64,000 nucleotides of DNA from Ascarosepion bandense (lineage: Eukaryota; Mollusca; Cephalopoda; Sepiida; Sepiidae): NCBI GenBank assembly GCA_037127315.1, contig JBBBDQ010000228.1:340001-404000 (forward strand), given 5' to 3'. The notes under the pieces were generated by a model that had not been told where the DNA came from, did not search any database, and saw nothing but the letters and a program-made list of their open reading frames with translations. Below are positions 11,183 to 20,700 of this stretch, piece after piece (the stretch's first letter is position 1; each line of letters begins with the position of its first letter). The translations under genes and the position numbers were made by a program.

Positions 11183-11492
11183 ATGTGAGTTGTGGTCCAG
11201 TGGATATCGGCTCGGAACGAGAAATCGGGGAACCGAGTTCGAATTCCAGTTGAATTCATTGCATTCACTTACGCGCAAATACCCTTGGGGAAGGTATTAA
11301 TCCGTCTCTTCCTTCCAGTTATGGGTTAAAAAATAGGACAGATTGGGTTCTATAGCCTTGTTCGGCAACCAGTCTACCGCAGAAAGCAATGGCAACCTAC
11401 TGCGGGATAATCTTCTGCCCAGTCAGTCATGTCTCTTTCGAGACATGATCGCCCAAGCGTGTTTCACGTATGGCACTTAACTGACTGACTGA
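11183..11492 (+). mobile_element. SINE-1, full length
   Basis: The head has box A-like GTGGTCCAGTGGATATC and box B GAGTTCGAATTCCAG. The body carries TGCATTCACTTACGCGCAAA, CCAGTTATGGG, GGCAACCAGTCTACCGCAG and the perfect hairpin CATGTCTC-TTTC-GAGACATG. It ends GCACTTAACTGACTGACTGA. It is a non-autonomous Pol III retroposon, and one of the best preserved copies in the window. Confidence 0.9.
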
Positions 11493-11734
11493 ATCAGTGA
11501 ATAATGGAACAGAGTTTGTTCTCTTGTCGTGGTGTAGCAAGCTGTCTAGCAGAAGGGAAAATTTAAATTTATTCAAACCTAAAGCGATATAGCATTTTTC
11601 AGGCTATATTGCCCTGGACACAGGTTTTCAGCCCCAGCTGCAGTACATAAGATTTCTCTACAACTTTAGATGAATTGCAGTTGGAAGATGAACAGAAACA
11701 TTTTTGTGATGCATGCAAAAGATGAAGACAATTA

Positions 11735-12500
11735 TTGGTTTGCATTTGAACGATGTGGGTCAGCATCATAAAACTGAATTTAAATCTCGAAGAAAATCCG
11801 TTTCAAATTGCACCTGAAAAATATAGAAATATTAGTGATTTGCATTCTGAAGATGTGGAGAAATTTCATTAATTTGAATGTGAAAGATATGAACAAGAAT
11901 TAATGGAATGCATTTAAATGATGAGGAAGTATTATTGTGTAGCATTTAAAATACTACGATAAATATTATTGAATTGATTATCAAAGATGTGGACAGGCAT
12001 TATTAAATTAAATGATAAGGAGTAGCATTATTGTGTAGCATTTGAAATGCGAAGATAAACATTGTAGAATTGCTTTTAAAAGATGTGAGTAAGCATTAAT
12101 AAATAAAATGACAAGAACTAGCATTATTGTGTAGCATTTGAAATACGACCATAAATATTGCACAATTGCTTTTAAAAGATGGTGGGGTAAGTATTATTAA
12201 ATTAAATTATAAGGACTAGCATTATTGTGTTGCATTTGAAATACGAAGATAAACATTTTAGAACTGCTTTTAAAAAATGGGGGTAAGCATTATTAAAGTA
12301 AATGATATGTACTTGCCTTACTGTGTAGTATCTGAAATACGTAAATAAACATTACCAAATTGCTTTTAGAAGATGGAGGGGACAAGTATTATTAATGATG
12401 AGAAAAATCCTCATTGATTTGCATTTGAAAGATGAGGAAAATGTTATTGATTGCATTTAAAAATGCGGAGAAAAATTATTGGTTTGCATTTGAAAAAACA
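11735..12500 (+). repeat. Degenerate ~97-bp tandem array
   Basis: The motif ATTATTGTGTAGCATTTGAA recurs at about 11931, 12027, 12123, 12221 and 12318, giving a period of 96-98 bp. Each unit also carries AATTGCTTTTAAAAGATG and TAAGCATTATTAAATTAAA. Copies diverge toward both ends. A 72-residue frame at 12451-12669 begins in the array and has no recognisable domain. Confidence 0.65.
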
Positions 12501-13067
12501 GGGGTGTTCTAATATTTATTTGAAAGAAGAGAATCAGCACTACAATGAAGAAAATGCTACAGTCAGATTGAAGTTCTTTTCAACTGAAAACATTCAATCT
12601 TTCTCAGAAACATTAAACAACATTTGCTCAAGATTTCTGCCGTTTGTAAAACAAGATTATTTTATGTAAATCGGAATAGGATGAGGGGCAGTTGAACTGA
12701 GAGTGAACGATATTAACCGAGATATTTATAAAAAAAATGTAGGATGTAAAGATGAAATAAAATTAATATGTACAGATTAAGACAGATAAGAATAGATTGT
12801 GATATATAAATATTGTATTCTTATGTGAATAAATATACATATGAGAAAACACACATGTATAAAATCTTTTTCAGAGCCAAATAAAACAGTACTCAGTCTA
12901 GTATAAACACAGCTATTAATCACGTATATTAATAAATATACATATTACCTACGTCGCTGGAACGACTCGGAGGTCCATACGTTACGCAATCATCAGGTGC
13001 GTTCGTAATATGCACTAAATGATTGCATAACGCATGAAACTCTAAGTCGTGCCATCGATATAGAATA

Positions 13068-13101
<34 letters not shown>

Positions 13102-13109
13102 GTAGGTCA

Positions 13110-13286
13110 AAGAATATGTCACTTTAACTAAGCAGGTTCATGCCGACTTCGAAGTTTCGTAATGACACCTCCCTCATTGATGCTAGATTTCCTGCTCACA
13201 GACGCTGTCCCGATGAGGGCAGCATCACGATTTCCTCATGAAACTTCAAGACATGAACCTGCTCAGCTAAAGTAACGCATTCTTGG
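13110..13286. repeat. Short foldback element
   Basis: Arm 13110-13168 (GTCACTTTAACTAAGCAG, GACTTCGAAGTTTCG) pairs with arm 13228-13286 (ATGAAACTTCAAG, CCTGCTCAGCTAAAGTAA). It has the same termini as the 3.2 kb foldback and follows a (TA)n run. The central part contains CCGATGAGGG and CCTCATGAAAC, a degenerate CUGANGA/GAAA pair. Confidence 0.7.
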
Positions 13287-13426
13287 AACTAAAACAATCT
13301 ATGCTTTATCTTCATCCGTTATCGAGCAATTTGCGATAAAAATTCTTGCTAGCCAAAATACTTTTATCAGTGAAACTACAGAAAATTAACAATCTTGAAA
13401 CCAAACGTTTTCATAACTCACCTTTG

Positions 13427-13430
<4 letters not shown>

Positions 13431-13466
<36 letters not shown>

Positions 13467-13491
13467 CTGATAAACATATATGAAGTAACTG

Positions 13492-13541
<50 letters not shown>
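13431..13541 (+). repeat. (TA)n and (GATA)n microsatellites
   Basis: A (TA)n run at 13431-13463 is followed ~25 bp later by an uninterrupted GATA tetranucleotide run at about 13491-13541. Confidence 0.9.
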
Positions 13542-13542
<1 letters not shown>

Positions 13543-14245
13543 CATTGATTAATATGTGATTTGCATAGCAGTAATAGAAATGAAAAGCGGGAATAATCTA
13601 AATGGGTCGATGAAAGAGAATACAGCTTTCCCTTAAAAAAAATCTGTTTTCCCGTTCATAAAAGACCAGGAAATATGCAATTTCTGCTCCAGTCTACTAA
13701 ACGCACCCTTTTGTAACCCAATAAAAGAAGCCTAATTTGGATGACAGAAACATTGTTTTTGTGTGTATGTTGCAAGTACTGCTTTAGACCCTGTAGTTGA
13801 GCTTTGGGAGGTCTTGATATATAATTTTTTTACCGCCATTTGATTTAAGTCTCTGGTACATTTCAATTGAACTTGCTGATTTATGGCTTTTGAAATTACA
13901 ACCCCTGATTTGGGAGCTGATCCCTAACCTTCGTTACTATTTTTCTACATTGAAAACATATACATGCTTTAACAAGAAAGAGATTGAGAAGGATAGACTT
14001 AATCGTTGAAAGTGTGAAAAAACAAAACATTTCTAATATATATATAACGAAGATTAACGGAATATGTTAAATGTCCAAACAAATCATTTCATATATATAT
14101 TAAATCTCAAAAGGGTGAAGCATGTAGTTAAAATCCTAAAAAAAAAGATCTTATTAGTATTAATTTTATTAATTTAAAAAATGATCCAGTTTGAGAACTC
14201 GATGTAAATGGTATTACCTATTTACAGAGTCAAAGAATGTATGCT

Positions 14246-14416
14246 ATATCAAATAAAATTCCGAATCTACATTTGCTGTATAGCTATTTCAGCGACAAAA
14301 ATCTCACTTCTTCAGCAGCTATCAAAATAATTTGTCTTTGATCGTTGCTAAAGAAGCGAGATTTTTCTCGCTGAAATAGCCATACAACATATGTAGAATT
14401 CGGAAGATCGTTTGTT

Positions 14417-14424
<8 letters not shown>
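14246..14424. repeat. Hairpin with hammerhead-like cores
   Basis: Arm 14246-14326 faces arm 14337-14424. The minus strand of the left arm reads CTGAAGA, a pairing stretch (AGTGAG/GTCGCT), then GAAAT. The plus strand of the right arm reads CTAAAGA, AGCGAG-ATTTTT-CTCGCT, GAAAT. This is the hammerhead ribozyme order CUGANGA-stem II-GAAA. A (TA)n run follows and then a truncated LINE-A. Confidence 0.75.

Positions 14425-14467
<43 letters not shown>
14416..14467 (+). repeat. (TA)n microsatellite
   Basis: An uninterrupted TA run joins the 14.3 kb foldback to a 5'-truncated LINE-A. The apparent IYIYIY frames through it are artefacts. Confidence 0.95.
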
Positions 14468-14469
<2 letters not shown>

Positions 14470-14942
14470 GTGGTTGATACCGACTTGGCTGACCGCCTGC
14501 AGTATCTCTCTCACCGGCGTGACGTGGCTTCCCTGTGCCTCTTCTATAAATACTTTCATGGGTTCTGCTCTGACGAACTTAAATCACTGGTGCCCCCTAG
14601 ATGTGAATTTGCACGAGATACTAGATTGGTCCCACCCTTTTGCAGTGAAACCGATGAAATGTAACCGCAATTTCTACTCCAACAGCTTCTTTCCTCGCAC
14701 TTCCCACCTGTGGAATTCCCTACCGCGTGCTTGTTTCCCCGACGGCTACAACCTCCAGCTGTGTAAATGTAAGGTCAATAGACACCTCCTAACACACTAA
14801 CTCACACCCACTCTCTACAACTTTCTCCCTATGTACATCCTAATTCGTCTACCACCCTCCTTCTGAGATTTCCCATAACCAATCGCTCTATGTAACCGCC
14901 TGCGCTATAGTGGCAGTGGAATGCCTTGCTTGGGGTGACACG
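14466..14942 (+). mobile_element. LINE-A 3' end, 5'-truncated
   Basis: The sequence opens abruptly at NVVDTDLADRLQYLSHRRDVASLCLFYKYFHGFCSDELKSLVPP and continues after a frameshift with FYSNSFFPRTSHLWNSLPRACFPDGYNLQLCKCKVNRHLLTH. A stop at about 14798 and the conserved tail (TATGTAACCGCCTGCGC ... GGGGTGACACGATTAA) follow. It is bounded by (TA)n runs on both sides. It is dead but relatively young. Confidence 0.85.
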
Positions 14943-14977
<35 letters not shown>

Positions 14978-14982
<5 letters not shown>

Positions 14983-15175
14983 GTATAGGGTTGGTAAAGA
15001 TGGAATAAAATTCCGATAAAAAAACAAAAATAGTTTTAAAAAAGTGCTCAATACAAAGTTGAGCAAATAACATTTATTCAAAATTTTTAATATACTAATT
15101 TTATAACATCACTACAAAGTAGATATGTTGTTTAAATTCTTCTTGTGTTTTGTCAAGTGATGGTACAGACTTCGA
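14978..15175 (+). repeat. Half-copy of the 60.8-61.1 kb hairpin family
   Basis: AAGTATAGGGTTGGTAAAGA, AAAAAAGTGCTCAATACAAAG, CAAATAACATTTATTC and TCTTGTGTTTTGTCAAGTG occur here in the same order as on the minus strand at 61094-60900. It follows a (TA)n run. It is non-coding debris, probably from a Penelope-like terminal hairpin (inference). Confidence 0.55.
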
Positions 15176-15227
15176 TATTAAAAGTTTTAAAAGGTTTTAA
15201 ACTTGAAATAGCTACTTTGGAGTGGTA

Positions 15228-15357
15228 TACTTATGTAGCCTGGTATTGAACTCACAACTGAAGAAGGCCGGAGCGTACAACTGCCGAAAGGTCGTACAAA
15301 TGACAAGAAAGATGAGTCCGAATAATGTAAATACTATAAAGTGCATTTCATCTTTTG
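15228..15357 (+). repeat. Foldback G, one end
   Basis: GCCTGGTATTGAACTCACAA is followed by CTGAAGAAGGCCGGAGCGTA, TGCCGAAAGGTCGTACAAAT and GTCCGAATAATGTAAATACT. These match the end module of full foldback G copies at 38.7 and 61.4 kb. The CTGAAGA core is intact and GAAA is followed by G. The 30-bp minisatellite begins immediately after it. Confidence 0.65.
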
Positions 15358-15369
15358 GAGATAAAAGTT

Positions 15370-15945
15370 GGATGGAAAGCATGAAGTTGGAAGGCATGAA
15401 GTCGAAAGGCATGAAGTTGGAAGGCATGAAGTCAAAAGGCATGAAGGTGGAAGGCATGAAGTCGCAAGGCATGAAGGTGGAAGGCATGAAGTCGAAAGGC
15501 ATGAAGGTGGAAGGCATGAAGTCGAAAGGCATGAAGTTGGAAGGCATGAAGTCGAAAGGCATGAAGGTGGAAGGCATGAAGTCGAAAGGCATGAAGGTGG
15601 AAGGCATGAAGTCGAAAGACATGAAGGTGGAAGGCATGAAGTCGAAAGGCATGAAGGTGGAAGGCATGAAGTCGCAAGGCATGAAGGTGGAAGGCATGAA
15701 GTCGAAAGGCATGAAGTTGGAAGGCATGAAGTCGAAAGGCATGAAGGTGGAAGGCATGAAGTCGAAAGGCATGAAGGTGGAAGGCATGAAATCGAAAGGC
15801 ATGAAGGTGGAAGGCATGAAGTCGAAAGGCATGAAGGTGGAAGACATGAAGTCGAAAGGCATGAAGGTGGAAGGCATGAAGTCGAAAGGCATGAAGGTGG
15901 AAGGCATGAAGGAGAAAGTCATGAAGTCGGAATGCATGAAGTTGG
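15370..15945 (+). repeat. 30-bp minisatellite built from 15-bp half-units
   Basis: About 19 copies of a 30-bp unit alternate GGAAGGCATGAAGTC and GAAAGGCATGAAGGT with few substitutions. Because 30 is divisible by three, long frames stay open on both strands: plus 15222-15992 (256 aa, GMKSKGMKVE repeats), plus 15368-15982 (HEVERHEGGR), minus 15212-15937 (FMPSTFMPFD) and minus 15432-15980 (HAFRLHAFHL). No codon bias or flanking exon structure supports translation. I treat it as a tandem repeat. Confidence 0.95.
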
Positions 15946-16345
15946 TCCCATACCAAAGAGCTCATCTGGACAATTACCATAAAAGTATTTAAAGAAAAGA
16001 AGTTGGTGAAACCGAGATGCTAATTCAGAGCAAAATGTATTGCTGATTCTTCTCTGGAGCTTATCAAGAATCTCAAAATATATAGCAAAATATGTACCAT
16101 ATGTAGCAGCAATATTCTAAGCATGGACAAATGGTACGCTTATATATACGCAAGACAGATCAGGTTGGAAAAATTGTCTCCCACGACACAGGGAATACAG
16201 CTTTTTAGCAACCGAAATAGCGATGAATTACATATAGACTTTCCACTTCACGTCAACTAAAAATGTTTTCCCGAGAAGGCGTAACGATTCACTCTCTTGG
16301 AGGTTAGCATCGGCCATGGTGACAGAAGACAAGAATACGTTTCTC
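15945..16345 (-). mobile_element. Degenerate LINE-A remnant
   Basis: Landmarks in minus order are the FYKYFHG region (CCATAAAAGTATTTAAAG), QRRIC region (TTGCTGATTCTTCTCTGGAG), Y-C-H-I-W region (GTAGCAGCAATATTCTA) and L-L-G-L region (CCCGAGAAGGCGTAACG). Stops break all frames. The minisatellite has expanded at its 3' edge. Confidence 0.55.
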
Positions 16346-16499
16346 AAATAATTAATAGAGAGCAGTTTTCTTTTGGAGTGGTTAAAATTCGCATTATATT
16401 ATTTCCCCAAATTAACAACAGACTGTAGGTAGTTGCTGACATGGGCCGCCTATTTGACATAAACGAACTGAGTAAAGTTACTATCGAGACAGGAGTAAA

Positions 16500-16740
16500 T
16501 GATTTTCTTAGCAGCTTACATAGCAAGAGATTCAATATTGTATTTCAACTTCATGTCAGCCGAAAATGATATCCCGAGAAGGCGTAACGTTTCTATCTTC
16601 TAAAGATTTGCATAAGCCAATACTGATGGTAGGTAAAGAGGGATCTCAAAGCTGATTAATAGAAAGTAATTTTGTTTTATGACCATTCTTAAAAATAACT
16701 TTTGGAAAAATGACTTCAGTAGGGACATCACTGAGGCCTG
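16500..16740 (-). mobile_element. Second LINE-A remnant, partial duplication
   Basis: TTCAACTTCATGTCAGCCGA and CCCGAGAAGGCGTAACGTTT repeat the same LINE-A region seen at about 16240-16300. This copy may be a local duplication of the preceding one. It is short and frame-broken. Confidence 0.45.
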
Positions 16741-17459
16741 GTTTAGATAATTTAATCCTTTGTAGACGATCATTTTTATCTGTCTTCAGAAATGATAAAC
16801 GGTTATTTGAAAATAAATAAGGAATTTAAGATACTTTTATTGAAAATATTTCTCAGTTCTGCCTAAAAAATACAGTTTTTCTTAATATCTTTAAGGTCTT
16901 TCATTATTTGTTTTTTTCAGGACGAAAAAAAAATTACTGATAAATGAAACCCTATAAAAATGATGTTAGCATGCTGATTTCGGTCGAGATTAATACACAA
17001 GATGGCTGTTTCCTGCTTTTTTCCTTCTTGCAACAGAATCTGTAAATTTCATCAGTTAATGGCATGCTGCTTGAAAAGATTACAAATCATCATTTGATTT
17101 GGTTGAGAGAAACATCTTAAATGCTTAATCTCTCTCTCTCTCTCTCTCTCTTTTTATTTCTCTTTACTCATTTTCCTGTTCAATCTGAATGGTTTTCAAA
17201 TACTGTATAGTAATGAAGAAAACATTCAAGTGTTGACAGAAGTTCTCTTGTCATTATTGCATAGTTTATCCACTTCTTCGATTTTTTTTTAATTGTTTTC
17301 AACCATTCCTTTTCGCTAATGGGATCTCTAGCATTCCTGTTTTGTCTAAATATCAAAGATAAATTTTTCCCCTCATTCTATCGATCACTAAACCTAGTAT
17401 CCTAATTTTATTGCTTCCAACTTTACTACTGAAATGTTATCTATTTTTGGCTGTCCTAA

Positions 17460-17858
17460 GGCGATCGATAATGTACGCCACAAAGTACACTACAAAGTAT
17501 GGCACAAAGATCTGTTACAGCTGCTCAGTAAACTTGACATTCCCGAAAGGCATTAGAAGTACTAAGAAGTTATACTTGCAACAGACCACCTGCATACGGA
17601 CAGAAAATGAGATATACACGAACAGAAAGTGGTGTAAAACAATTATGTGTGTTAATAGCATAAGATATGCAAAGGACACACCGGTGATAGCAGACACAGA
17701 ATAAAAAAATAAAATGAAAGAACTTCTATAGAAATTAGTGAACAAAGAAGAGAAGAAGGTTCCAAACATCAATTACAAGAAGGCAGAATATATAGATTTT
17801 AATAAAAAAGAACAGACAGACATACAATTTACTAATTGGAGGTACCAAAATCAAACAT
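17460..17858 (+). mobile_element. RTE-like LINE, RT palm fragment
   Basis: Plus-strand pieces read KLYLQQTTCIRTENEIYT, then IRYAKDTPVIADTE, then KLVNKEEKKVPNINYKKAEYI. In the family this block is IRYADDTVLIAD, the RT active site. Here the first catalytic Asp reads Lys, so the copy cannot be active. A stop follows DTE. A SINE-1 disrupted by MITEs starts right after it. Confidence 0.7.
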
Positions 17859-17869
17859 CGATCAGTCAG

Positions 17870-18099
17870 TTAACCCTCTAGGGCCATTCGTATCATATTT
17901 GATACAGTATTTCCCTATAAGGAAACATTTGGTATTTCCCTATAAGGAAACATTTGGTATTCATTGACTGAGCAGTCAGTACTGCTTTCATTTGAAATTT
18001 ATAAAATATTTATCTTAAAAGATTTTTCAGGAAAATATTTCTTTCAAGGCTTGTTTTCATACTGTATCAAATATGATACGAATGGCCCTAGAGGGTGAA
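17870..18099 (+). mobile_element. piggyBac-like MITE, copy 1
   Basis: The element body (17874-18095, 222 bp) starts CCCTCTAGGGCCATTCG and ends with the reverse complement. The ~37-bp terminal inverted repeats include the palindrome GTATCATATTTGATAC. The left end abuts TTAA; the right end abuts TGAA, a decayed TTAA. CCCT ends and TTAA targets are piggyBac hallmarks. A 24-bp internal unit (TTTCCCTATAAGGAAACATT...) is tandemly duplicated. No transposase is encoded. Confidence 0.85.
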
Positions 18100-18194
18100 T
18101 AATATAATATGATTAAGTCTTCTACTTGTCATAAAGTGGGGGATCAGTTCTATATTGTTATGAAGTAATAAACAGATCCCCCACTAATTACTAC
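18100..18194 (+). other. 95-bp spacer between the two MITEs
   Basis: The spacer carries its own inverted repeat: AAGTGGGGGATC near 18135 and AGATCCCCCACT near 18174. It is not SINE-1 sequence, so it travelled in with the MITEs or was captured between them. Confidence 0.7.
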
Positions 18195-18424
18195 TTAACC
18201 CTCTAGGGCCATTCGTATCATATTTGATACAGTATTTCCCTATAAGGAAACATTTGGTATTTCCCTATAAGGAAACATTTGGTATTCATTGACTGAGCAG
18301 TCAGTACTGCTTTCATTTGAAATTTATAAAATATTTATCTTAAAAAATTTTTCAGGAAAATATTTCTTTCAAGGCTTGTTTTCATACTGTATCAAATATG
18401 ATACGAATGGCCCTAGAGGGTTAA
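18195..18424 (+). mobile_element. piggyBac-like MITE, copy 2
   Basis: The body (18199-18420) is again 222 bp, in the same orientation and nearly identical to copy 1, with intact TTAA on both sides (18195-18198, 18421-18424). The right TTAA is the native SINE-1 TTAA. The 74-residue frame at 18289-18513 crosses the element boundary and is not a gene. Confidence 0.9.
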
Positions 18425-18934
18425 GTGCCAGACGTGATACGCTCTTAGGTTATCATGATCAAGAAAGAGACATAATTGACTGGTTAGAAAATTATCCCAA
18501 CATTGCTATCTGAGATTGACTAGTTGCCAAACAAGGCCATAGAATCACATTTGTCCTACTATTTAATCTATATCTGGTGGGGGAAGTGACGTAATAACAG
18601 TTTTCCAAAGGGTATTTGCGTGTAAGTGAATGCAACGAATTCAACTGGAATTCGAACTCGGCTCTTCGATTTCTTGTTTCGTGCCGATATCAACTGCATC
18701 ACAACGCACAAACGCAGATGAGAATTTAAAAAACTAAAAACTGAAATATCTGAGAAGTCTTTTTCCAACAGTCAGAAAGCGAAAGATTCCATCCAGAGTA
18801 TAGGTAAGTAGTATAAACCCGATGATTTAGTATAAAATTATAAACTATTATTCTTAGAAAATTATTGTCTTAGTTTTCTCTGTATCTTAGCATGTTCCAA
18901 AACAAAACGAAAGAAAGAAAACATTTTATATTTT

Positions 18935-19995
18935 TTATCTGAATTGTAAAAATTGTATTATCTATTTCATTATTAAAAACATTTTTTAATATCCATTTCA
19001 TTATTTTAAAATATATTATAAAATTATTATATCACGATACAATTTTTAATATCATCATACAAAATTTTGATATCTATTTAATTATTAAAATCATTTTTTA
19101 TATCCATTTCATTATTTTAAAATGTATTATAAAATTATTATATCACGATACAATTTTTAATATCATCATGCAAAATTTTGATATCTATTTAATTATTAAA
19201 ACATTTTTAATATCCATTTCATTATTTTAAAAATGTATTATAAAATTATTATATCACGATACAATTTTTAATATCATCATGCAAAATTTTGATATCTATT
19301 TAATTATTAAAAACATTTTTAATATCCATTTTATTATTTTAAAATGTATTATAAAATTATTATATCACGATACAATTTTTAATATCATCATGCAAAATTT
19401 TGATATCTATTTAATTATTAAAACATTTTTAATATCCATTTCATTATTTTAAAAATGTATTATAAAATTATTATATCACGATACAATTTTTAATATCATC
19501 ATGCAAAATTTTGATATCTATTTAATTATTAAAAACATTTTTAATATCCATTTTATTATTTTAAAATGTATTATAAAATTATTATATCACGATACAATTT
19601 TTAATATCATCATACAAAATTTTGATATCTATTTAATTATTAAAAACATTTCTAATATCCATTTCATTATTTTAATATGTATTATAAAATTATTATATCA
19701 CGATACAATTTTTAATATCATCATACAAAATTTTGATATCTATTTAATTATTAAAAACATTTTTAAAATTCATTTCCTTATTTTAAAATGTATTATAAAA
19801 TTATTATATCACGATACAATTTTTAATATCATCATACAAAATTTTGATATCTATTTAATTATTAAAAACATTTTAATATCCATTTCATTATTTTAAAATA
19901 TATTATAAAATTATTATATCACGATACAATTTTTAATATCATCATACAAAATTTTGATATCTATTTAATTATTTAAAATTTTAATTTCTATTTAA
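18935..19995 (+). repeat. ~110-bp AT-rich satellite, about nine units
   Basis: The landmark CAAAATTTTGATATCTATTT recurs about every 110-111 bp at roughly 19056, 19166, 19276, 19387, 19497, 19608, 19719, 19830 and 19940. Each unit also has TTATTATATCACGATACAAT. Alternating variants suggest ~221-bp dimers in the middle. The 131-aa frame at 19501-19896 is the repeat translated. Confidence 0.95.
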
Positions 19996-20044
19996 TTATT
20001 TTAGTTTTATTCATTAATTTGTGGAATTCCACAAATTTTAAAGT

Positions 20045-20275
20045 AAATGAAATTTAAAAGATAATATACAGAGAATTTAAAAACCTTAATTTAAAAGTGA
20101 CTATTAATATAAATATAAAACAGTAGATTTCCTCGATGTGACTTTAAATTTAGAAAAAATTATACATACCAACCATATAAAAAAACAAATACAAAACCTT
20201 TATATATTCACCTAAAATCTAACTATTATTAAACATGTACGCTCATCCATAGAATATGTAGGGGTTAAATAAAAA
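20045..20275 (+). mobile_element. Penelope-like element RT fragment
   Basis: Plus-strand translation gives YREFKNLNLKVTINI, DFLDVTLNLE and IQNLYIFT, then KHVRSSIEY. The LDVTLNL block followed by K-x-N-x-x-LYI is characteristic of Penelope-like RTs past the palm. Internal stops show it is dead. Its continuation appears ~430 bp downstream. Confidence 0.6.
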
Positions 20276-20279
20276 TACG

Positions 20280-20700
20280 AAATAAAATAAAAAAACAATA
20301 AATAAAATAAAAATACAAAACAAAATAAAAACTACAAAATAAAATAAAAATACAAAATAAAATAAAACTACAAGATAAAATAAACTTAAAAATCTCCCTG
20401 GAGTCCTCCGACAGGAAAGATAATTGACGCATGCTCAAAAAGAGAGGCCTCCTGATGCCAAAAATAAACTCGAGCTCTTTCTCTGTTGGACTGTGGATGG
20501 TAAAGATGTGCGAAACTGTTCGGGAAGGAATTTCCCCAACAAGAGGTCGTTGGAACCAAAAATAAAATCAGTGTACAAACTGTCTCTCTAGTGTCTCTGT
20601 ATCTTTCCTTTTCTCTTTGCCTATCTATTTCAGCGGCGAAGGCCATTTAACAATTTTGGATGTTTAGGCGAAAGAACCAACCCAGCAGTAATCGCCATAA
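20280..20700. other. A-rich tandem stretch and unassigned insert
   Basis: About 20280-20390 is a degenerate AAAATAAAATACAAAAT repeat. The following ~300 bp separates two halves of the PLE and is more GC-balanced than its surroundings. It holds an 86-residue minus-strand frame (20386-20646) that I do not recognise. It is probably an inserted element of unknown type. Confidence 0.4.

Larger units (their letters stand above)
17862..18712 (-). mobile_element. SINE-1 split by a MITE pair
   Basis: The SINE-1 end CAGTCAGTTAA stops at 17873 and the expected continuation GTGCCAGACGTGATACGC resumes at 18425. The copy then runs through the hairpin region (decayed), TGAATGCAACGAATTCAACT, box B and the head, ending near 18712. 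Joining the two flanks at one TTAA restores a normal SINE-1, so everything between is an insertion. Confidence 0.85.

Noticed and set aside
9982..11278. Minus-strand frames rich in F, S, L and P (98-136 residues)
   Set aside because: They are the complement of a purine tract and a SINE-1; composition explains the lack of stops.
15212..15992. Four overlapping 180-256 residue frames as protein genes
   Set aside because: All are translations of one 30-bp tandem repeat whose length keeps every stop-free frame open; nothing else supports coding.
17870..18099. MITE as a Tc1/mariner relative
   Set aside because: The flanking tetranucleotide is TTAA and ends start CCCT, which fits piggyBac and not a TA target.
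19501..19896. 131-residue membrane-like frame
   Set aside because: It is the AT satellite read through about 3.5 units.
20386..20646. 86-residue minus-strand frame as a gene
   Set aside because: No recognisable domain, and it sits in an insert within a dead PLE; kept only as an unassigned stretch.
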